Shown here piece after piece: positions 7,469 to 16,528 of a stretch of DNA of 64,000 bases. The stretch lies in the NCBI GenBank assembly GCA_041687015.1, contig JAWLCT010000002.1, positions 1 to 64,000 on the forward strand. The letters are read 5' to 3'. Within the stretch, counting starts at the first letter, position 1, and every line of letters begins with the position of its first letter. The notes under the pieces are model-generated. The model made no database searches, was not told the origin of the DNA, and was given only the letters and a program-made list of their open reading frames with translations. The stretch comes from JALOAT01 sp041687015. Its GTDB lineage: Bacteria; Pseudomonadota; Gammaproteobacteria; Thiohalomonadales; Thiohalomonadaceae. The translations under genes were made by a program, and so were the position numbers.

Positions 7469-10252
7469 ATGACGCGCGCGCAATTGAAATACATTTTTTC
7501 CTTCGAAGAAGGTGACGGTAAGAACAAGAAACTGCTTGGCGGCAAGGGCGCCAACCTGTGCGAGATGACCCAGATCGGCATCAATGTGCCGCCGGGCTTC
7601 GTCATTACCACCGAAGCCTGCCTGGCCTATCTGGACAGCCCCGATCGTCGACTGCCCGAAGGCCTGATGGATGAGGTGCGCAGCCACGTCGGCGATCTGG
7701 AGAAAAAGACCGGCAAGACCTTCGGTGGCATCGATAATCCCTTGCTGGTTTCGGTGCGTTCGGGTTCGGCAATGTCCATGCCCGGCATGATGGACACCAT
7801 TCTGAACCTGGGCCTCAACGACCAGACCCTGGCCGGCCTGATTCGTCAAACCGGCAACGAACGTTTCGGCTATGACGCCTATCGCCGCTTCATTCAGTTG
7901 TTCGGCAAGGTGGCGTTGGGTGTGGCCGACGAATACTTCGATGAACACTTCGAGGCGGTCAAACGCCGCGCAGGTGTGAAGGCGGACATCGGCTTGTCTG
8001 CCGAGGATCTGAAGGAGATTTCACAGCTTTTCCTGCAGGTGGTGCACGAACAGACCGGCAAGCCGTTTCCGGCGGACCCCATGGAACAACTGGAATATGC
8101 CGTCCGGGCGGTGTTCAACTCCTGGATGGGCAAGCGTGCGGTGGACTATCGGCGCGAGTTCAAGATCACGCCCGACATGGCCAACGGTACCGCCGTGAAC
8201 GTGGTGACCATGGTGTTCGGCAACATGGGCAATGACTGCGCCACCGGTGTTGGTTTCACCCGCGATCCGGGCACCGGGGAAAACGTGATGTATGGCGAAT
8301 ACCTGGTCAATGCCCAGGGCGAAGACGTGGTGGCCGGTATTCGCACGCCCAAACCGGTTTCGGCAATGGCCGAGGAGATGCCGGACCTCTATCGTCAGCT
8401 CGTCGAGCTGCGCAACAAGCTCGAAGGCCATTACAAGGAAGTGCAGGACTACGAGTACACCATCGAAAAAGGCGTGCTCTACTGCTTGCAGACGCGCAAC
8501 GGCAAGATGAACGCCACGGCCATGGTGCGCACGTCGGTGGAAATGGCCAACGAGGGGCTCATCGACCGCGCCCGTGCCCTGCTGCGCATCGAACCGGAGT
8601 TGCTCGAGCAACTGCTGCACCCGCGTCTCGATCCCGCCCACAAAGCCACCCCGGTCGCGCAGGGGCTTGCCGCCTCGCCCGGCGCAGCCTCGGGCAAGGC
8701 CGTCTTCGATGCCGACCGGGCCGAGTTGCTCGGCCGTGCCGGCAACAAGGTGATTCTGGTACGCGAGGAAACCAAACCCGAGGACATTCACGGATTCTTC
8801 GCCTCCCAGGGCATTCTCACCAGCCGCGGCGGCAAGACCTCCCATGCGGCCGTGGTCGCGCGCGGTATGGGCAAACCCTGCGTGGCCGGCGCGGAAGGCA
8901 TCGCCGTGAACGTGAAGGCGCGCATGGCGGCCATCGGTGAGTCGGTCATCAATGAAGGGGAAGTGATCACCATCGACGGCACCACCGGCAACGTGTACGT
9001 GGGTGAAATCCCGACGGTGGAGCCGGAGTTCTCGGACAACCTCAAGACCTTGCTGGCCTGGGCCGACGACATGGCGCGGCTGCGCGTGATGGCCAATGCC
9101 GACACCCCCGATGCGGCGCGCAAGGCGCGCAGCTACGGTGCCGTGGGCATCGGCCTGTGCCGCACCGAGCGTATGTTCAATGCGGTGGAACGTCTGCCGG
9201 TGGTGGTGGATATGATCCTGGCGGACACGCTGGAAGATCGGCGTGACGCCCTGGACAGACTGCTGCCGATGCAGCGTTCGGATTTCAAGGAAATCTTCAA
9301 GGTCATGTCGCCGCTGCCGGTGACCGTGCGCTTGCTCGACCCACCGATGCATGAATTCCTGCCCACCGCCGAGCAGCTCATCGACGAGCTGGGGCATCTG
9401 CGCAACCTGCAGGTGAACCTGCAGGGCATGACCGAGTTGGTCGGGTCGCTGCGCCTGCTACGGCCCGGCGCACGTCACACGGATATGCCCGCACCTTTCG
9501 ATGTGTTCAACGCCGAATTGGTGGGTGAGGCCATTGCCAAGAAGGAACGCATGCTCGCCAAGGTGCGTCTGCTGGACGAGGTGAATCCGATGCTGGGCCA
9601 TCGCGGCGTGCGCCTGGGTATCACGTATCCGGAAATCTACCGCATGCAGATCCAGGGTGTGCTGGAGGCGGCGGCGGAGTGCCAGCGCGAGGGCATCGAG
9701 GTGCATCCGGAGATCATGGTGCCGCAGGTGGTGAGCCCGTCCGAGCTGGACATCATCCGCACCATCGTGGATGACGTGCGCCACCAGGTGCAGACGCAGT
9801 ACGGACTGGAGTTGTCGTTCAAGTACGGCACCATGGTGGAAACGGTGCGTGCCTGCCTGCGTGCCGAACGCATGGCCACGGTGGCGGAGTTCTTCTCGTT
9901 CGGCACCAATGACCTGAGCCAGGCCACGTTCTCGTTCTCGCGCGAGGATGCTGAAAACAAATTCCTCCCGCAGTACATCGCGCGCGGAATTCTACGTGAC
10001 AACCCCTTCGAGGCGCTCGATCACAACGGCGTCGGCAAGCTCATGGCCTTGACCGTCAGTGACGGACGCAAGGCCCGGGCGGATTTGAAAGTGGGTATCT
10101 GTGGCGAGCACGGGGGCCATCCGCGCTCCATCCATCTGTGCCACCGTATGGGGTTGGATTACGTGTCCTGTTCCAGCCCGCGGGTACCGGTCGCGCGGCT
10201 GGCCGCGGCACAGGCCAAGCTGCGCGAAGACGATCCGACGATTTTCAAATAG
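7469..10252 (+). CDS. ppdK: Pyruvate, phosphate dikinase
   Basis: Interconverts PEP, AMP and PPi with pyruvate, ATP and Pi. The order is N-terminal ATP-grasp domain (KNKKLLGGKGANLCEM near the start; VSVRSGSAMSMPGMMDTILNLG), central phosphohistidine domain (TSRGGKTSHAAVVARGMGKPC, swivelling His), and C-terminal PEP/pyruvate TIM barrel (GICGEHGGHP and catalytic Cys in LDYVSCSSPRVPVARL). ATG 7469 (MTRAQLKYIF) matches the usual N-terminus and yields 927 residues; the frame is open to 7391. The gene diverges from pflB, and the same pyruvate/PEP node is involved, so the two could be co-regulated from the 310-bp spacer between them. A GC-rich hairpin follows. Confidence 0.96.
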   Translation: MTRAQLKYIFSFEEGDGKNKKLLGGKGANLCEMTQIGINVPPGFVITTEACLAYLDSPDRRLPEGLMDEVRSHVGDLEKKTGKTFGGIDNPLLVSVRSGSAMSMPGMMDTILNLGLNDQTLAGLIRQTGNERFGYDAYRRFIQLFGKVALGVADEYFDEHFEAVKRRAGVKADIGLSAEDLKEISQLFLQVVHEQTGKPFPADPMEQLEYAVRAVFNSWMGKRAVDYRREFKITPDMANGTAVNVVTMVFGNMGNDCATGVGFTRDPGTGENVMYGEYLVNAQGEDVVAGIRTPKPVSAMAEEMPDLYRQLVELRNKLEGHYKEVQDYEYTIEKGVLYCLQTRNGKMNATAMVRTSVEMANEGLIDRARALLRIEPELLEQLLHPRLDPAHKATPVAQGLAASPGAASGKAVFDADRAELLGRAGNKVILVREETKPEDIHGFFASQGILTSRGGKTSHAAVVARGMGKPCVAGAEGIAVNVKARMAAIGESVINEGEVITIDGTTGNVYVGEIPTVEPEFSDNLKTLLAWADDMARLRVMANADTPDAARKARSYGAVGIGLCRTERMFNAVERLPVVVDMILADTLEDRRDALDRLLPMQRSDFKEIFKVMSPLPVTVRLLDPPMHEFLPTAEQLIDELGHLRNLQVNLQGMTELVGSLRLLRPGARHTDMPAPFDVFNAELVGEAIAKKERMLAKVRLLDEVNPMLGHRGVRLGITYPEIYRMQIQGVLEAAAECQREGIEVHPEIMVPQVVSPSELDIIRTIVDDVRHQVQTQYGLELSFKYGTMVETVRACLRAERMATVAEFFSFGTNDLSQATFSFSREDAENKFLPQYIARGILRDNPFEALDHNGVGKLMALTVSDGRKARADLKVGICGEHGGHPRSIHLCHRMGLDYVSCSSPRVPVARLAAAQAKLREDDPTIFK

Positions 10253-10260
10253 TCTGCAAC

Positions 10261-10291
10261 GGCGGGGGCCACGGCATGGCCGTGACCCGCC
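10261..10291. terminator. Hairpin between convergent ppdK and selD
   Basis: GGCGGG-GGCCACGG at 10261-10274 pairs with CCGTGACC-CGCC ending at 10291, a long GC stem with a minor bulge. There is no U-run, but it lies in the 40-bp gap between two convergent stops, the only room for a terminator. Confidence 0.45.
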
Positions 10292-10294
10292 TGC

Positions 10295-11371
10295 TCACTG
10301 CACGCTCACCCGCGGTGCGCCCGCAGCGAGTCGACCGATGATGCTCGCGTGACCGAATCCCGCCTTTCGGAACAGCCCCAACACGGCCGGCGCCTCGCGC
10401 GCGTCACACGCCACCAACAGGCCACCGCTGGTCTGCGGATCGGAAAGGATGCGCCACGCGTAATCCGGCAACGTGATGTCCAGTTCCACGTCGTCGCCGT
10501 AACTTTGCCAGTTACGTTCCACGGCGCCGGGCCCGATATTGCGCGCCACCAGGGTGTGCGCCGTGGGGAGGACCGGTACGTCGGAAAAATCCAGTACCGC
10601 AGCAAGTCCGGCGCCGCGACAGATTTCCAGCAGATGACCCAACAGGCCGAATCCGGTCACGTCGGTCATGGCATGTACCCGCTCCCGTAATCCGAGCTGC
10701 TGCCCCACCGCATTGAGCTGGGTGGTGGTCGCAATCAGCTCGGCATAACCGGTCGCGTCGAGCAGGCCCTTTTTCAGGGCCGTGCTGAGCACCCCGATAC
10801 CGAGCGGCTTGCCGAGGACAAGCACGTCGCCCGCGCGCGCGGTGTCGTTGCGTTTGATTTGTGTCGGTGGCGCCACCCCGACGGCGGCCAGACCGTAGAT
10901 GGGTTCGGGGGTGTCGATGGAATGACCGCCGGCCAGGGCCACACGCGCGCTTTCGCACACTGCCGCGCCGCCTTCCATGATGCGACGCATCACGGCAACC
11001 GGCAGGGTGTTGACGGGCATACCGACAATGGCCAACGCCAGCACCGGCGCGGCGCCCATGGCGTACACGTCGGACAACGCATTGGTCGCCGCAATGCGGC
11101 CGAAATCGAAGGGATCGTCGACGATGGGCATGAAGAAGTCGGTGGTCGCGACCAACGCCTGTTGGTCGGACAGACGAAACACGGCGGCGTCGTCGCTGCT
11201 CGCGTTACCTACCAGGAGGTCGGGATGCAGGTAACCGGAACTGATGCCGTGCAGGGCTTCACGCAACACGGAGGGGGCGATTTTGCAGCCGCACCCGCCG
11301 CCATGGGACAGTGCAGTGAGCTTGATGTCGACGTCGACAGGGGAAGGGGTCAGTGGTTCGACGACGCTCAT
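10295..11371 (-). CDS. selD: Selenide, water dikinase (selenophosphate synthase)
   Basis: Makes selenophosphate, the selenium donor for SelA, from selenide and ATP. Key parts: catalytic GGGCGCK near residue 25 (a Cys form; some SelD proteins carry Sec here), the AIRS-type ATP-binding region ATTDFFMPIVDDPFDFG, and the C-terminal SDPQTSGGLLVA motif. I chose ATG 11371 because GAGAGG lies five bases upstream; a GTG two codons earlier is also possible. About 358 residues, normal for the family. It is the last gene of the fdo-sel block, just downstream of tRNA-Sec. Confidence 0.96.
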   Translation of the reverse strand: MSVVEPLTPSPVDVDIKLTALSHGGGCGCKIAPSVLREALHGISSGYLHPDLLVGNASSDDAAVFRLSDQQALVATTDFFMPIVDDPFDFGRIAATNALSDVYAMGAAPVLALAIVGMPVNTLPVAVMRRIMEGGAAVCESARVALAGGHSIDTPEPIYGLAAVGVAPPTQIKRNDTARAGDVLVLGKPLGIGVLSTALKKGLLDATGYAELIATTTQLNAVGQQLGLRERVHAMTDVTGFGLLGHLLEICRGAGLAAVLDFSDVPVLPTAHTLVARNIGPGAVERNWQSYGDDVELDITLPDYAWRILSDPQTSGGLLVACDAREAPAVLGLFRKAGFGHASIIGRLAAGAPRVSVQ

Positions 11372-11388
11372 GCTCACCTCTCGGGGAT

Positions 11389-11485
11389 TGGCGGAAGAGC
11401 GTGGGAGTTGAACCCACCAAGGACCGCCTGACGGCCCCTACCGGATTTGAAGTCCGGCCGCACCACCGGGTTACGAAGCTCTTCC
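11389..11485 (-). tRNA. selC: tRNA-Sec (anticodon UCA)
   Basis: A 97-base tRNA on the minus strand with encoded CCA (11389-11391). The acceptor begins GGAAGAGC and pairs with GCTCTTCC; the anticodon arm GGACTTCAAATCC holds UCA (11448-11450), which reads UGA; the long variable arm (GGGGCCGTCAGGCGGTCC) and long acceptor are typical of bacterial selC. The T arm is GTGGGTTCAACTCCCAC. It sits between selB and selD within the same transcription direction, so it is probably cut from an operon transcript or has its own promoter. Confidence 0.97.
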
Positions 11486-11585
11486 AGGGAATGACACGTT
11501 CGCTTACTCAATGTAGTCGACAACGGGACTTGCGCCATGTCCGGGCGCTCGCGCGGGACCGGCGGCCCGCGCCCAGCGGACAGGC

Positions 11586-13514
11586 TCAGCCCATACGCCC
11601 ATCGTGTGTCCGAAGCAGTGTGTCCGCGTAGACACGGTGGGCATCACCGATCCGTCGTGACAGCCCCAGGGCATCGAAGAATTCGAGGATTTGTATGGCC
11701 AGCTTGCGGCCCGTCCCGATGCGATCGCGAAATGCCGCTGCCCGCACCTCGCCGTCGGTCTCGGCCAGCTCGTGCACGATGGCGGCCAGCGCCTGCACCG
11801 CCGCGCGGGTGAAATAGTGATCGTGTGCAACCCGCTGCACCTCGGCCATGGCGCACAGCTGATGCATCAGGGTGCGCACGCGGCTTTCCTGGATATCCAG
11901 CACGCGTGCGATATCGCGTACCCGCGGCGGGCTGAAGGGTTGCGCGTCCAGCAAGGGACGGATGTGTTCGCGCCACAGGCGTTCGTCGGCCGGGGCAAGC
12001 GTCACCCGGTGCGTGGACAGGTGCACCACCGGGCCGGTGAAGCGTAACGATTGCCGCTCGGCCAGGCCCGCCAACAGCGCGGCAAACAACGGCCGTTCCA
12101 GACCAGGTGTACTGATGCGGCGCAGGCGTTCCTTGTCGGGGCCGAGACGGTGAGGATGCGAGCGGTGCTCCTGTGCCAGCGCCTCGAGTACTGTTTCTTC
12201 CATGCTCCGCCAGCGCTCGGCGGTAAACGCCACCGGCCCGTTGGCGGCGGGAATGACGGTGAGCCCTGCATCCGCGGCTTCGCCCGCAAGAGCGTCGGGG
12301 TTGATATTGCGCAAGCGGGCATAGTATGTGAGGTCGATACCCTTCTCCGCGTGGACCACGGCGGCCTTGAGTGCGGCCAGTGGATCGGCGGCCTGCAGTG
12401 CACGCAAGATGGCGAGCCTGGCGGGACGGCGGCGCCCGCGCAACGGTGGGGCGCTGTCGAGGATTTGACCGCCGCCGATGGTGTGCGTGGCCGATTGGTC
12501 GCGCAACACGAATCGATCACCCCACAAGGCCACGGTGGGGGTGTCCAGGATGAGCTGCACCCAGCCGCTGGTGCCCGGTGTGATGGCTTCACCGTCGAGC
12601 ACGGCGACGCGCCCCGGGATGTCGGCGGCGCCCAGGTGCACGTGGACGGGCATCCAATGCCGTAATGGGCCGGGCGCATTCGGCAACACACGCAGCACCC
12701 CGTCCAGACGCGTGGTAGGCGCAAGCAGGTCCGGATGCAGCAGCCAGTCACCGCGATGGATGCGGTGCCTGTCCAGGCCACTGCCGGTGAGATTGACGGC
12801 GCAGCGACGCCCGGCGTTGCCCACGCGTGCGGCCTGGTTCTGCACATGCAGGGAGCGCACGCGCACATCCGTGCCATCGGAAAGCCGTAACCTGTCACCC
12901 ACGTTCACGCAGCCCGAGTGGACCGTTCCTGCCACGACTGTACCGGCACCGGGCAGCGTGAAGCAGCGATCGATGGCGAGCCGGAAATAGCCATCGGCGG
13001 ACCGTTGCGGATGGCTTGCAGCCGCCCCGTGGAGGTGCCGGCGCAACGCATCCACGCCTTCACCGGTCACAGATGAAACCGCAAACAGTGGCGCGCCCGC
13101 CAGGGCGGTCGGTGTCAGCAGTGTGGCGATCTCCGCCGCTACGGCGGTACGCCGCGCAGCGTCCACCTTGTCGATCTTGGTGAGCACGACAGCGGCGCGT
13201 GTCAGCCCGAGCAACTGCAGGATGTCCAGGTGTTCGCGAGTCTGCGGCATGGGCCCGTCGTCGGCGGCGATCACCAACAACACGAAATCGATGCCGGTGG
13301 CACCCGCAAGCATGGTATGCACCAACCGCTCATGACCGGGCACGTCTACGAAGCCCAGAACACGCCCGTCCGGCAGCGGCTGATAGGCATAGCCCAGGTC
13401 GAGGGTGATGCCGCGCGCCTTTTCTTCCTTGAGCCGGTCGGGGTCGACGCCTGTGAGCGCCCGCACCAGCGAACTCTTGCCGTGATCGATGTGTCCGGCG
13501 GTGCCCACGATCAT
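11586..13514 (-). CDS. selB: Selenocysteine-specific elongation factor SelB
   Basis: GTPase of 642 residues that carries Sec-tRNA to UGA codons marked by a SECIS hairpin. The EF-Tu-like N-terminal part shows the P-loop GHIDHGKSS (residues 7-15), DVPGHERL (G3) and LTKIDKVD (G4); the translation-factor beta-barrels follow, and the C-terminal third is a string of winged-helix domains that bind the mRNA hairpin. Length and order match E. coli SelB. It begins four bases after the selA stop, so the two are likely in one transcript. Confidence 0.96.
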   Translation of the reverse strand: MIVGTAGHIDHGKSSLVRALTGVDPDRLKEEKARGITLDLGYAYQPLPDGRVLGFVDVPGHERLVHTMLAGATGIDFVLLVIAADDGPMPQTREHLDILQLLGLTRAAVVLTKIDKVDAARRTAVAAEIATLLTPTALAGAPLFAVSSVTGEGVDALRRHLHGAAASHPQRSADGYFRLAIDRCFTLPGAGTVVAGTVHSGCVNVGDRLRLSDGTDVRVRSLHVQNQAARVGNAGRRCAVNLTGSGLDRHRIHRGDWLLHPDLLAPTTRLDGVLRVLPNAPGPLRHWMPVHVHLGAADIPGRVAVLDGEAITPGTSGWVQLILDTPTVALWGDRFVLRDQSATHTIGGGQILDSAPPLRGRRRPARLAILRALQAADPLAALKAAVVHAEKGIDLTYYARLRNINPDALAGEAADAGLTVIPAANGPVAFTAERWRSMEETVLEALAQEHRSHPHRLGPDKERLRRISTPGLERPLFAALLAGLAERQSLRFTGPVVHLSTHRVTLAPADERLWREHIRPLLDAQPFSPPRVRDIARVLDIQESRVRTLMHQLCAMAEVQRVAHDHYFTRAAVQALAAIVHELAETDGEVRAAAFRDRIGTGRKLAIQILEFFDALGLSRRIGDAHRVYADTLLRTHDGRMG

Positions 13515-13518
13515 GGCA

Positions 13519-14949
13519 CTAGGGCCCCAGCTGCGCCAGTTGCGCCGTGAACGTGTCCTCGTCCTCCAGGCAGCGCAGGTCCAGCCATAACGCGCCCTCG
13601 TGCAATCGCCCGATCACCGGTCTGGGCAGGGTGCGAAAAACCTGTTCCAGGTTGCGCAAGGCGGTGCCGCCGCGCCGGCCACGCACCGGTGTGATCACCA
13701 GAGCCGTGCTGGGCAAGGTGTCGATGGGCAATGCCCCGCTGCCGATCTGACTGCGACAGGGTGCGGTATGCACCGAAGCATGGCCGGCGAGGTGTTGCGC
13801 AAGCAAGGGAGCAAGACGCTCGGCGCAGCGGCGGATGCTCTCCGGCGCACGGCTCAGGAGACGCAGTGTTGGTAGTTGCCTGACCAGACGTTCCGGATGC
13901 TGGTAGAGCACAAGCACGGCGTCGAGCGCGGCAAGTGTGAGCTTGTCGACACGCAACGCACGCTTGAGAGGGTTTTTCTTAATCTTCGCAATCAGGTCCG
14001 CGCGACCGACCAACACGCCCGCCTGTGGACCACCCAGCAGCTTGTCGCCGCTGAAGCTCACCAGGTCGGCACCGGCGGCAAGGGCCTCCTGCACAGTGGG
14101 CTCGTGCGGTAGCCCGAATTGCTCCAGGTCCGCACAGGTGCCGCTGCCCAGGTCCACCATGAACGGCAGTCCGTTGGCTTGCGCCAGTGTCGCGAGCACG
14201 GGTTCAGGCACAGCCGAGGTGAAACCTTCGATGGCGTAGTTGCTGGTATGCACCTTGAGCAGCAGTGCGGTGCGAGGGCCGACGGCCTGCGCGAAATCCT
14301 CCGCGTGGGTGCGGTTGGTGGTGCCCACCTCGCGCAACCTGCAGCCGGCGCGGCTCATCACGTCGGGGATGCGAAACGCGCCACCGATTTCAACCAGTTC
14401 ACCTCGGGATACCACCACCTCCTTGCGCAATGCGAGGGTGTTCAAGGCAAGGAATACCGCTGCCGCGTTGTTGTTGACCACGGTGGCGGCCTCCGCCCCC
14501 GTGAGATCCCGCAGGCGCGCCTCGATGAGCTGATCACGATCACCACGCTTGCCGTTGGCCAGATCGAATTCCAGATTGCAGGGGGATGTCGCTGCGGCCA
14601 ACAGGGCCTGGACGGCCTGTTCCGGCAACAGCGCACGGCCGAGATTGGTGTGCAGCACCGTACCGGTGAGATTGAACACCGGACACAAGGAAGGGAGCGT
14701 GCCTGCATGCAGTCGGGTCGTCGCGCGTGCGAGCAGTGCCGTCACGTCACAGACCTCACCGTCGCGCTGGTAGGCCTCGCGCACCACGGCCAGTTCGCTG
14801 CGCAACACCGAACACACGGCAGTGCGCCCATAGTCTTCCAGCAGCGCCACCACGGCGGGGAGCCTCAACAGACGCTCCAGCGAGGGTGGTCGCGGTAGGG
14901 TCGCGCTTAGCGCAGTTGTCGCCTGCGCTGCATCCCGTTGTCCCGACAT
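13519..14949 (-). CDS. selA: L-seryl-tRNA(Sec) selenium transferase
   Basis: PLP enzyme that turns Ser-tRNA(Sec) into Sec-tRNA(Sec) with selenophosphate. The Schiff-base lysine is Lys303 in LVSFSGDKLLGGPQAG; the phosphate and substrate regions VFNLTGTVLHTNLGRA and GAEAATVVNNNAAAV are conserved. ATG 14949 is preceded by GGAGG at four bases and gives 476 residues, normal for SelA; the frame stays open further upstream into fdhE but without family sequence. Lies between fdhE and selB on the same strand. Confidence 0.95.
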   Translation of the reverse strand: MSGQRDAAQATTALSATLPRPPSLERLLRLPAVVALLEDYGRTAVCSVLRSELAVVREAYQRDGEVCDVTALLARATTRLHAGTLPSLCPVFNLTGTVLHTNLGRALLPEQAVQALLAAATSPCNLEFDLANGKRGDRDQLIEARLRDLTGAEAATVVNNNAAAVFLALNTLALRKEVVVSRGELVEIGGAFRIPDVMSRAGCRLREVGTTNRTHAEDFAQAVGPRTALLLKVHTSNYAIEGFTSAVPEPVLATLAQANGLPFMVDLGSGTCADLEQFGLPHEPTVQEALAAGADLVSFSGDKLLGGPQAGVLVGRADLIAKIKKNPLKRALRVDKLTLAALDAVLVLYQHPERLVRQLPTLRLLSRAPESIRRCAERLAPLLAQHLAGHASVHTAPCRSQIGSGALPIDTLPSTALVITPVRGRRGGTALRNLEQVFRTLPRPVIGRLHEGALWLDLRCLEDEDTFTAQLAQLGP

Positions 14950-14972
14950 AAGCCTCCGGCCGCACGCGGCAC

Positions 14973-15893
14973 TCAGTTGATCATCTCTTCCCCGGGAACG
15001 AACAGCAGATTGGGCCCGCTGCGCGCGTAGCCTTCTGCGGCGAGCGCCAGATCGAGATCCAGGCTGGCCAGGTCGTCGGCGATGGGATCGGCGAGCGCAT
15101 CCTTGTCGCGATGGACGACCTTCAGGTAGCTGTGGCACTGCTCGCAGACCTCGGCACGCACCGGCCAGTCACGTCCTTCTGCGCCGAAGTAGACGATGCC
15201 CTTTTCGTTGTCACAGTGGGAGCAACGGATCCGCGCCAACTGCCATTCGCTCTCGCACAAACCGCAATGCAAATAGCGCACACCGTGCTCGGCACCCGTG
15301 CCGTGGACCACGCTGGCCACCGGGGCACTGCCGCACACGGGGCACAGCCGCGTGGTCTGGCCGAGTGTGATCCCCTCGGTGTCGATCGCGGCGGCCAGGC
15401 CCACCCAGTACGCCTGCAAGGCCGCGGCAAGCAACGGATCGGCTATCGGATCCCGCATACCATGTGCACCATGCAACGCGCGCTCCGCCATTTGCTCCAG
15501 GCTGTCGGCATCGGCAGCCACGAGGCGGTCGATCACCTGGCGCGTCGGTGCCGGCGCCTGCGCCACCACCACCGCCAGCAGGCGACGCAGGCCTTGTTGC
15601 CAGGGGCGTGCGCGGGGCCAACACGCTACCGAAAGCGGTGGCTTGCCTTCACCGCTCAGGCGCAAGGCCAAATCACGATCCGCTGCCGCAAAGCACAGGT
15701 CATCGGCTTCCAGCAGGGCTTGCTGTGCCGAAACCACCCGGGCCATGAACGTCAGGTACGGACCTAAGGGGTGGCCTTGTGCCAGCTGCTCGAAACGCTG
15801 CGCACGCTCGGCGAATACGCGCAGCGGTGCACGCTTGAGCGCGGCGGGTTTATCCGGCGTCACGATGTCGCCGGGTCGGACGATGGCGTTCAT
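14973..15893 (-). CDS. fdhE: Formate dehydrogenase accessory protein FdhE
   Basis: A 306-residue cytoplasmic maturation factor needed for active formate dehydrogenase-N/O; it is a rubredoxin-like iron-binding protein. The four CxxC pairs of the family are visible: CPVCGSAPVAS, CGLCESEW, CSHCDNEKG and CEQCHSYLK. Its ATG overlaps the fdoI stop (ATGA), so it is translated with the enzyme subunits. Only 23 bases separate it from selA, which ties enzyme maturation and Sec synthesis into one block. Confidence 0.95.
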   Translation of the reverse strand: MNAIVRPGDIVTPDKPAALKRAPLRVFAERAQRFEQLAQGHPLGPYLTFMARVVSAQQALLEADDLCFAAADRDLALRLSGEGKPPLSVACWPRARPWQQGLRRLLAVVVAQAPAPTRQVIDRLVAADADSLEQMAERALHGAHGMRDPIADPLLAAALQAYWVGLAAAIDTEGITLGQTTRLCPVCGSAPVASVVHGTGAEHGVRYLHCGLCESEWQLARIRCSHCDNEKGIVYFGAEGRDWPVRAEVCEQCHSYLKVVHRDKDALADPIADDLASLDLDLALAAEGYARSGPNLLFVPGEEMIN

Positions 15894-16528
15894 TCCCTGC
15901 TTTCCTGTGTGGCTTGTCGATACCAGGCCGGGTGGTGCTTGCGCGCCCAGGCTGCGGAGACCGTGCCTCGCACCATGGCGCGCATGGTGCCGGTGACCCA
16001 GATGGCCGCGTAGATGTGGACGATGATGCCCAGCATCAGCACGAAGGCCGCCAAGGCATGCAACACCACGGCGATACGCATGAGTTCGACACTCACCAGC
16101 GGTGCGAACCAGGGTTGCCAAAAAGCGAAACCGGTCACCAGCAAGACGAGCACGCTCGCCACCATGACCCAGAACAGGAGCTTCTGACCGCCGTTGTAAC
16201 GCCCCACCGGCGGCAGGTTGGCATGCCGCCCCGCGGCCACATCGGTAATGCGGGCGAGCCACGTTGCGTCGGCCGTCTGCATGCGGTTATGACGCCATAG
16301 ACGCACAGCCAGCCCGGCGAAGGAAATGAACATCACCACACCGATGAATGGATGCAGAATGCGCGCCCAGGTGCCGCTACCGAAGATCTGCGCAAGCCAG
16401 AACATGGACGGGTGGAACAGGGCGAAGCCCGACAGTGCGGCCAGCACGAAGGTGATGGCCACGGTCCAGTGATTGATGCGCTGCGGTGCATCGTAGCGCT
16501 CGATCCATTTGCGCGCCGGGCCAGTCAT
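15890..16528 (-). CDS. fdoI: Formate dehydrogenase cytochrome b556 (gamma) subunit
   Basis: Membrane diheme cytochrome b of 212 residues that passes electrons from the beta subunit to quinone. It starts MTGPARKWIERYDAPQRINHW with the first heme-ligand His in RINHW, and has four hydrophobic segments with further His residues in ILHPFIG, VLHALAAF and IVHIYAAIW. ATG 16528 overlaps the fdoH stop by four bases. Family length and fold match E. coli FdoI/FdnI; which of the two (O or N type) applies cannot be decided from sequence by eye. Confidence 0.93.
   Translation of the reverse strand: MTGPARKWIERYDAPQRINHWTVAITFVLAALSGFALFHPSMFWLAQIFGSGTWARILHPFIGVVMFISFAGLAVRLWRHNRMQTADATWLARITDVAAGRHANLPPVGRYNGGQKLLFWVMVASVLVLLVTGFAFWQPWFAPLVSVELMRIAVVLHALAAFVLMLGIIVHIYAAIWVTGTMRAMVRGTVSAAWARKHHPAWYRQATQESRE

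Noticed and set aside
6048..9397. Long antisense frames inside pflB and ppdK
   Set aside because: They mirror the codon bias of the true genes and are rich in His, Gly and Arg, as expected for high-GC shadows.
10295..11371. SelD as a third selenoprotein
   Set aside because: The catalytic position is encoded by a Cys codon, with no in-frame TGA.
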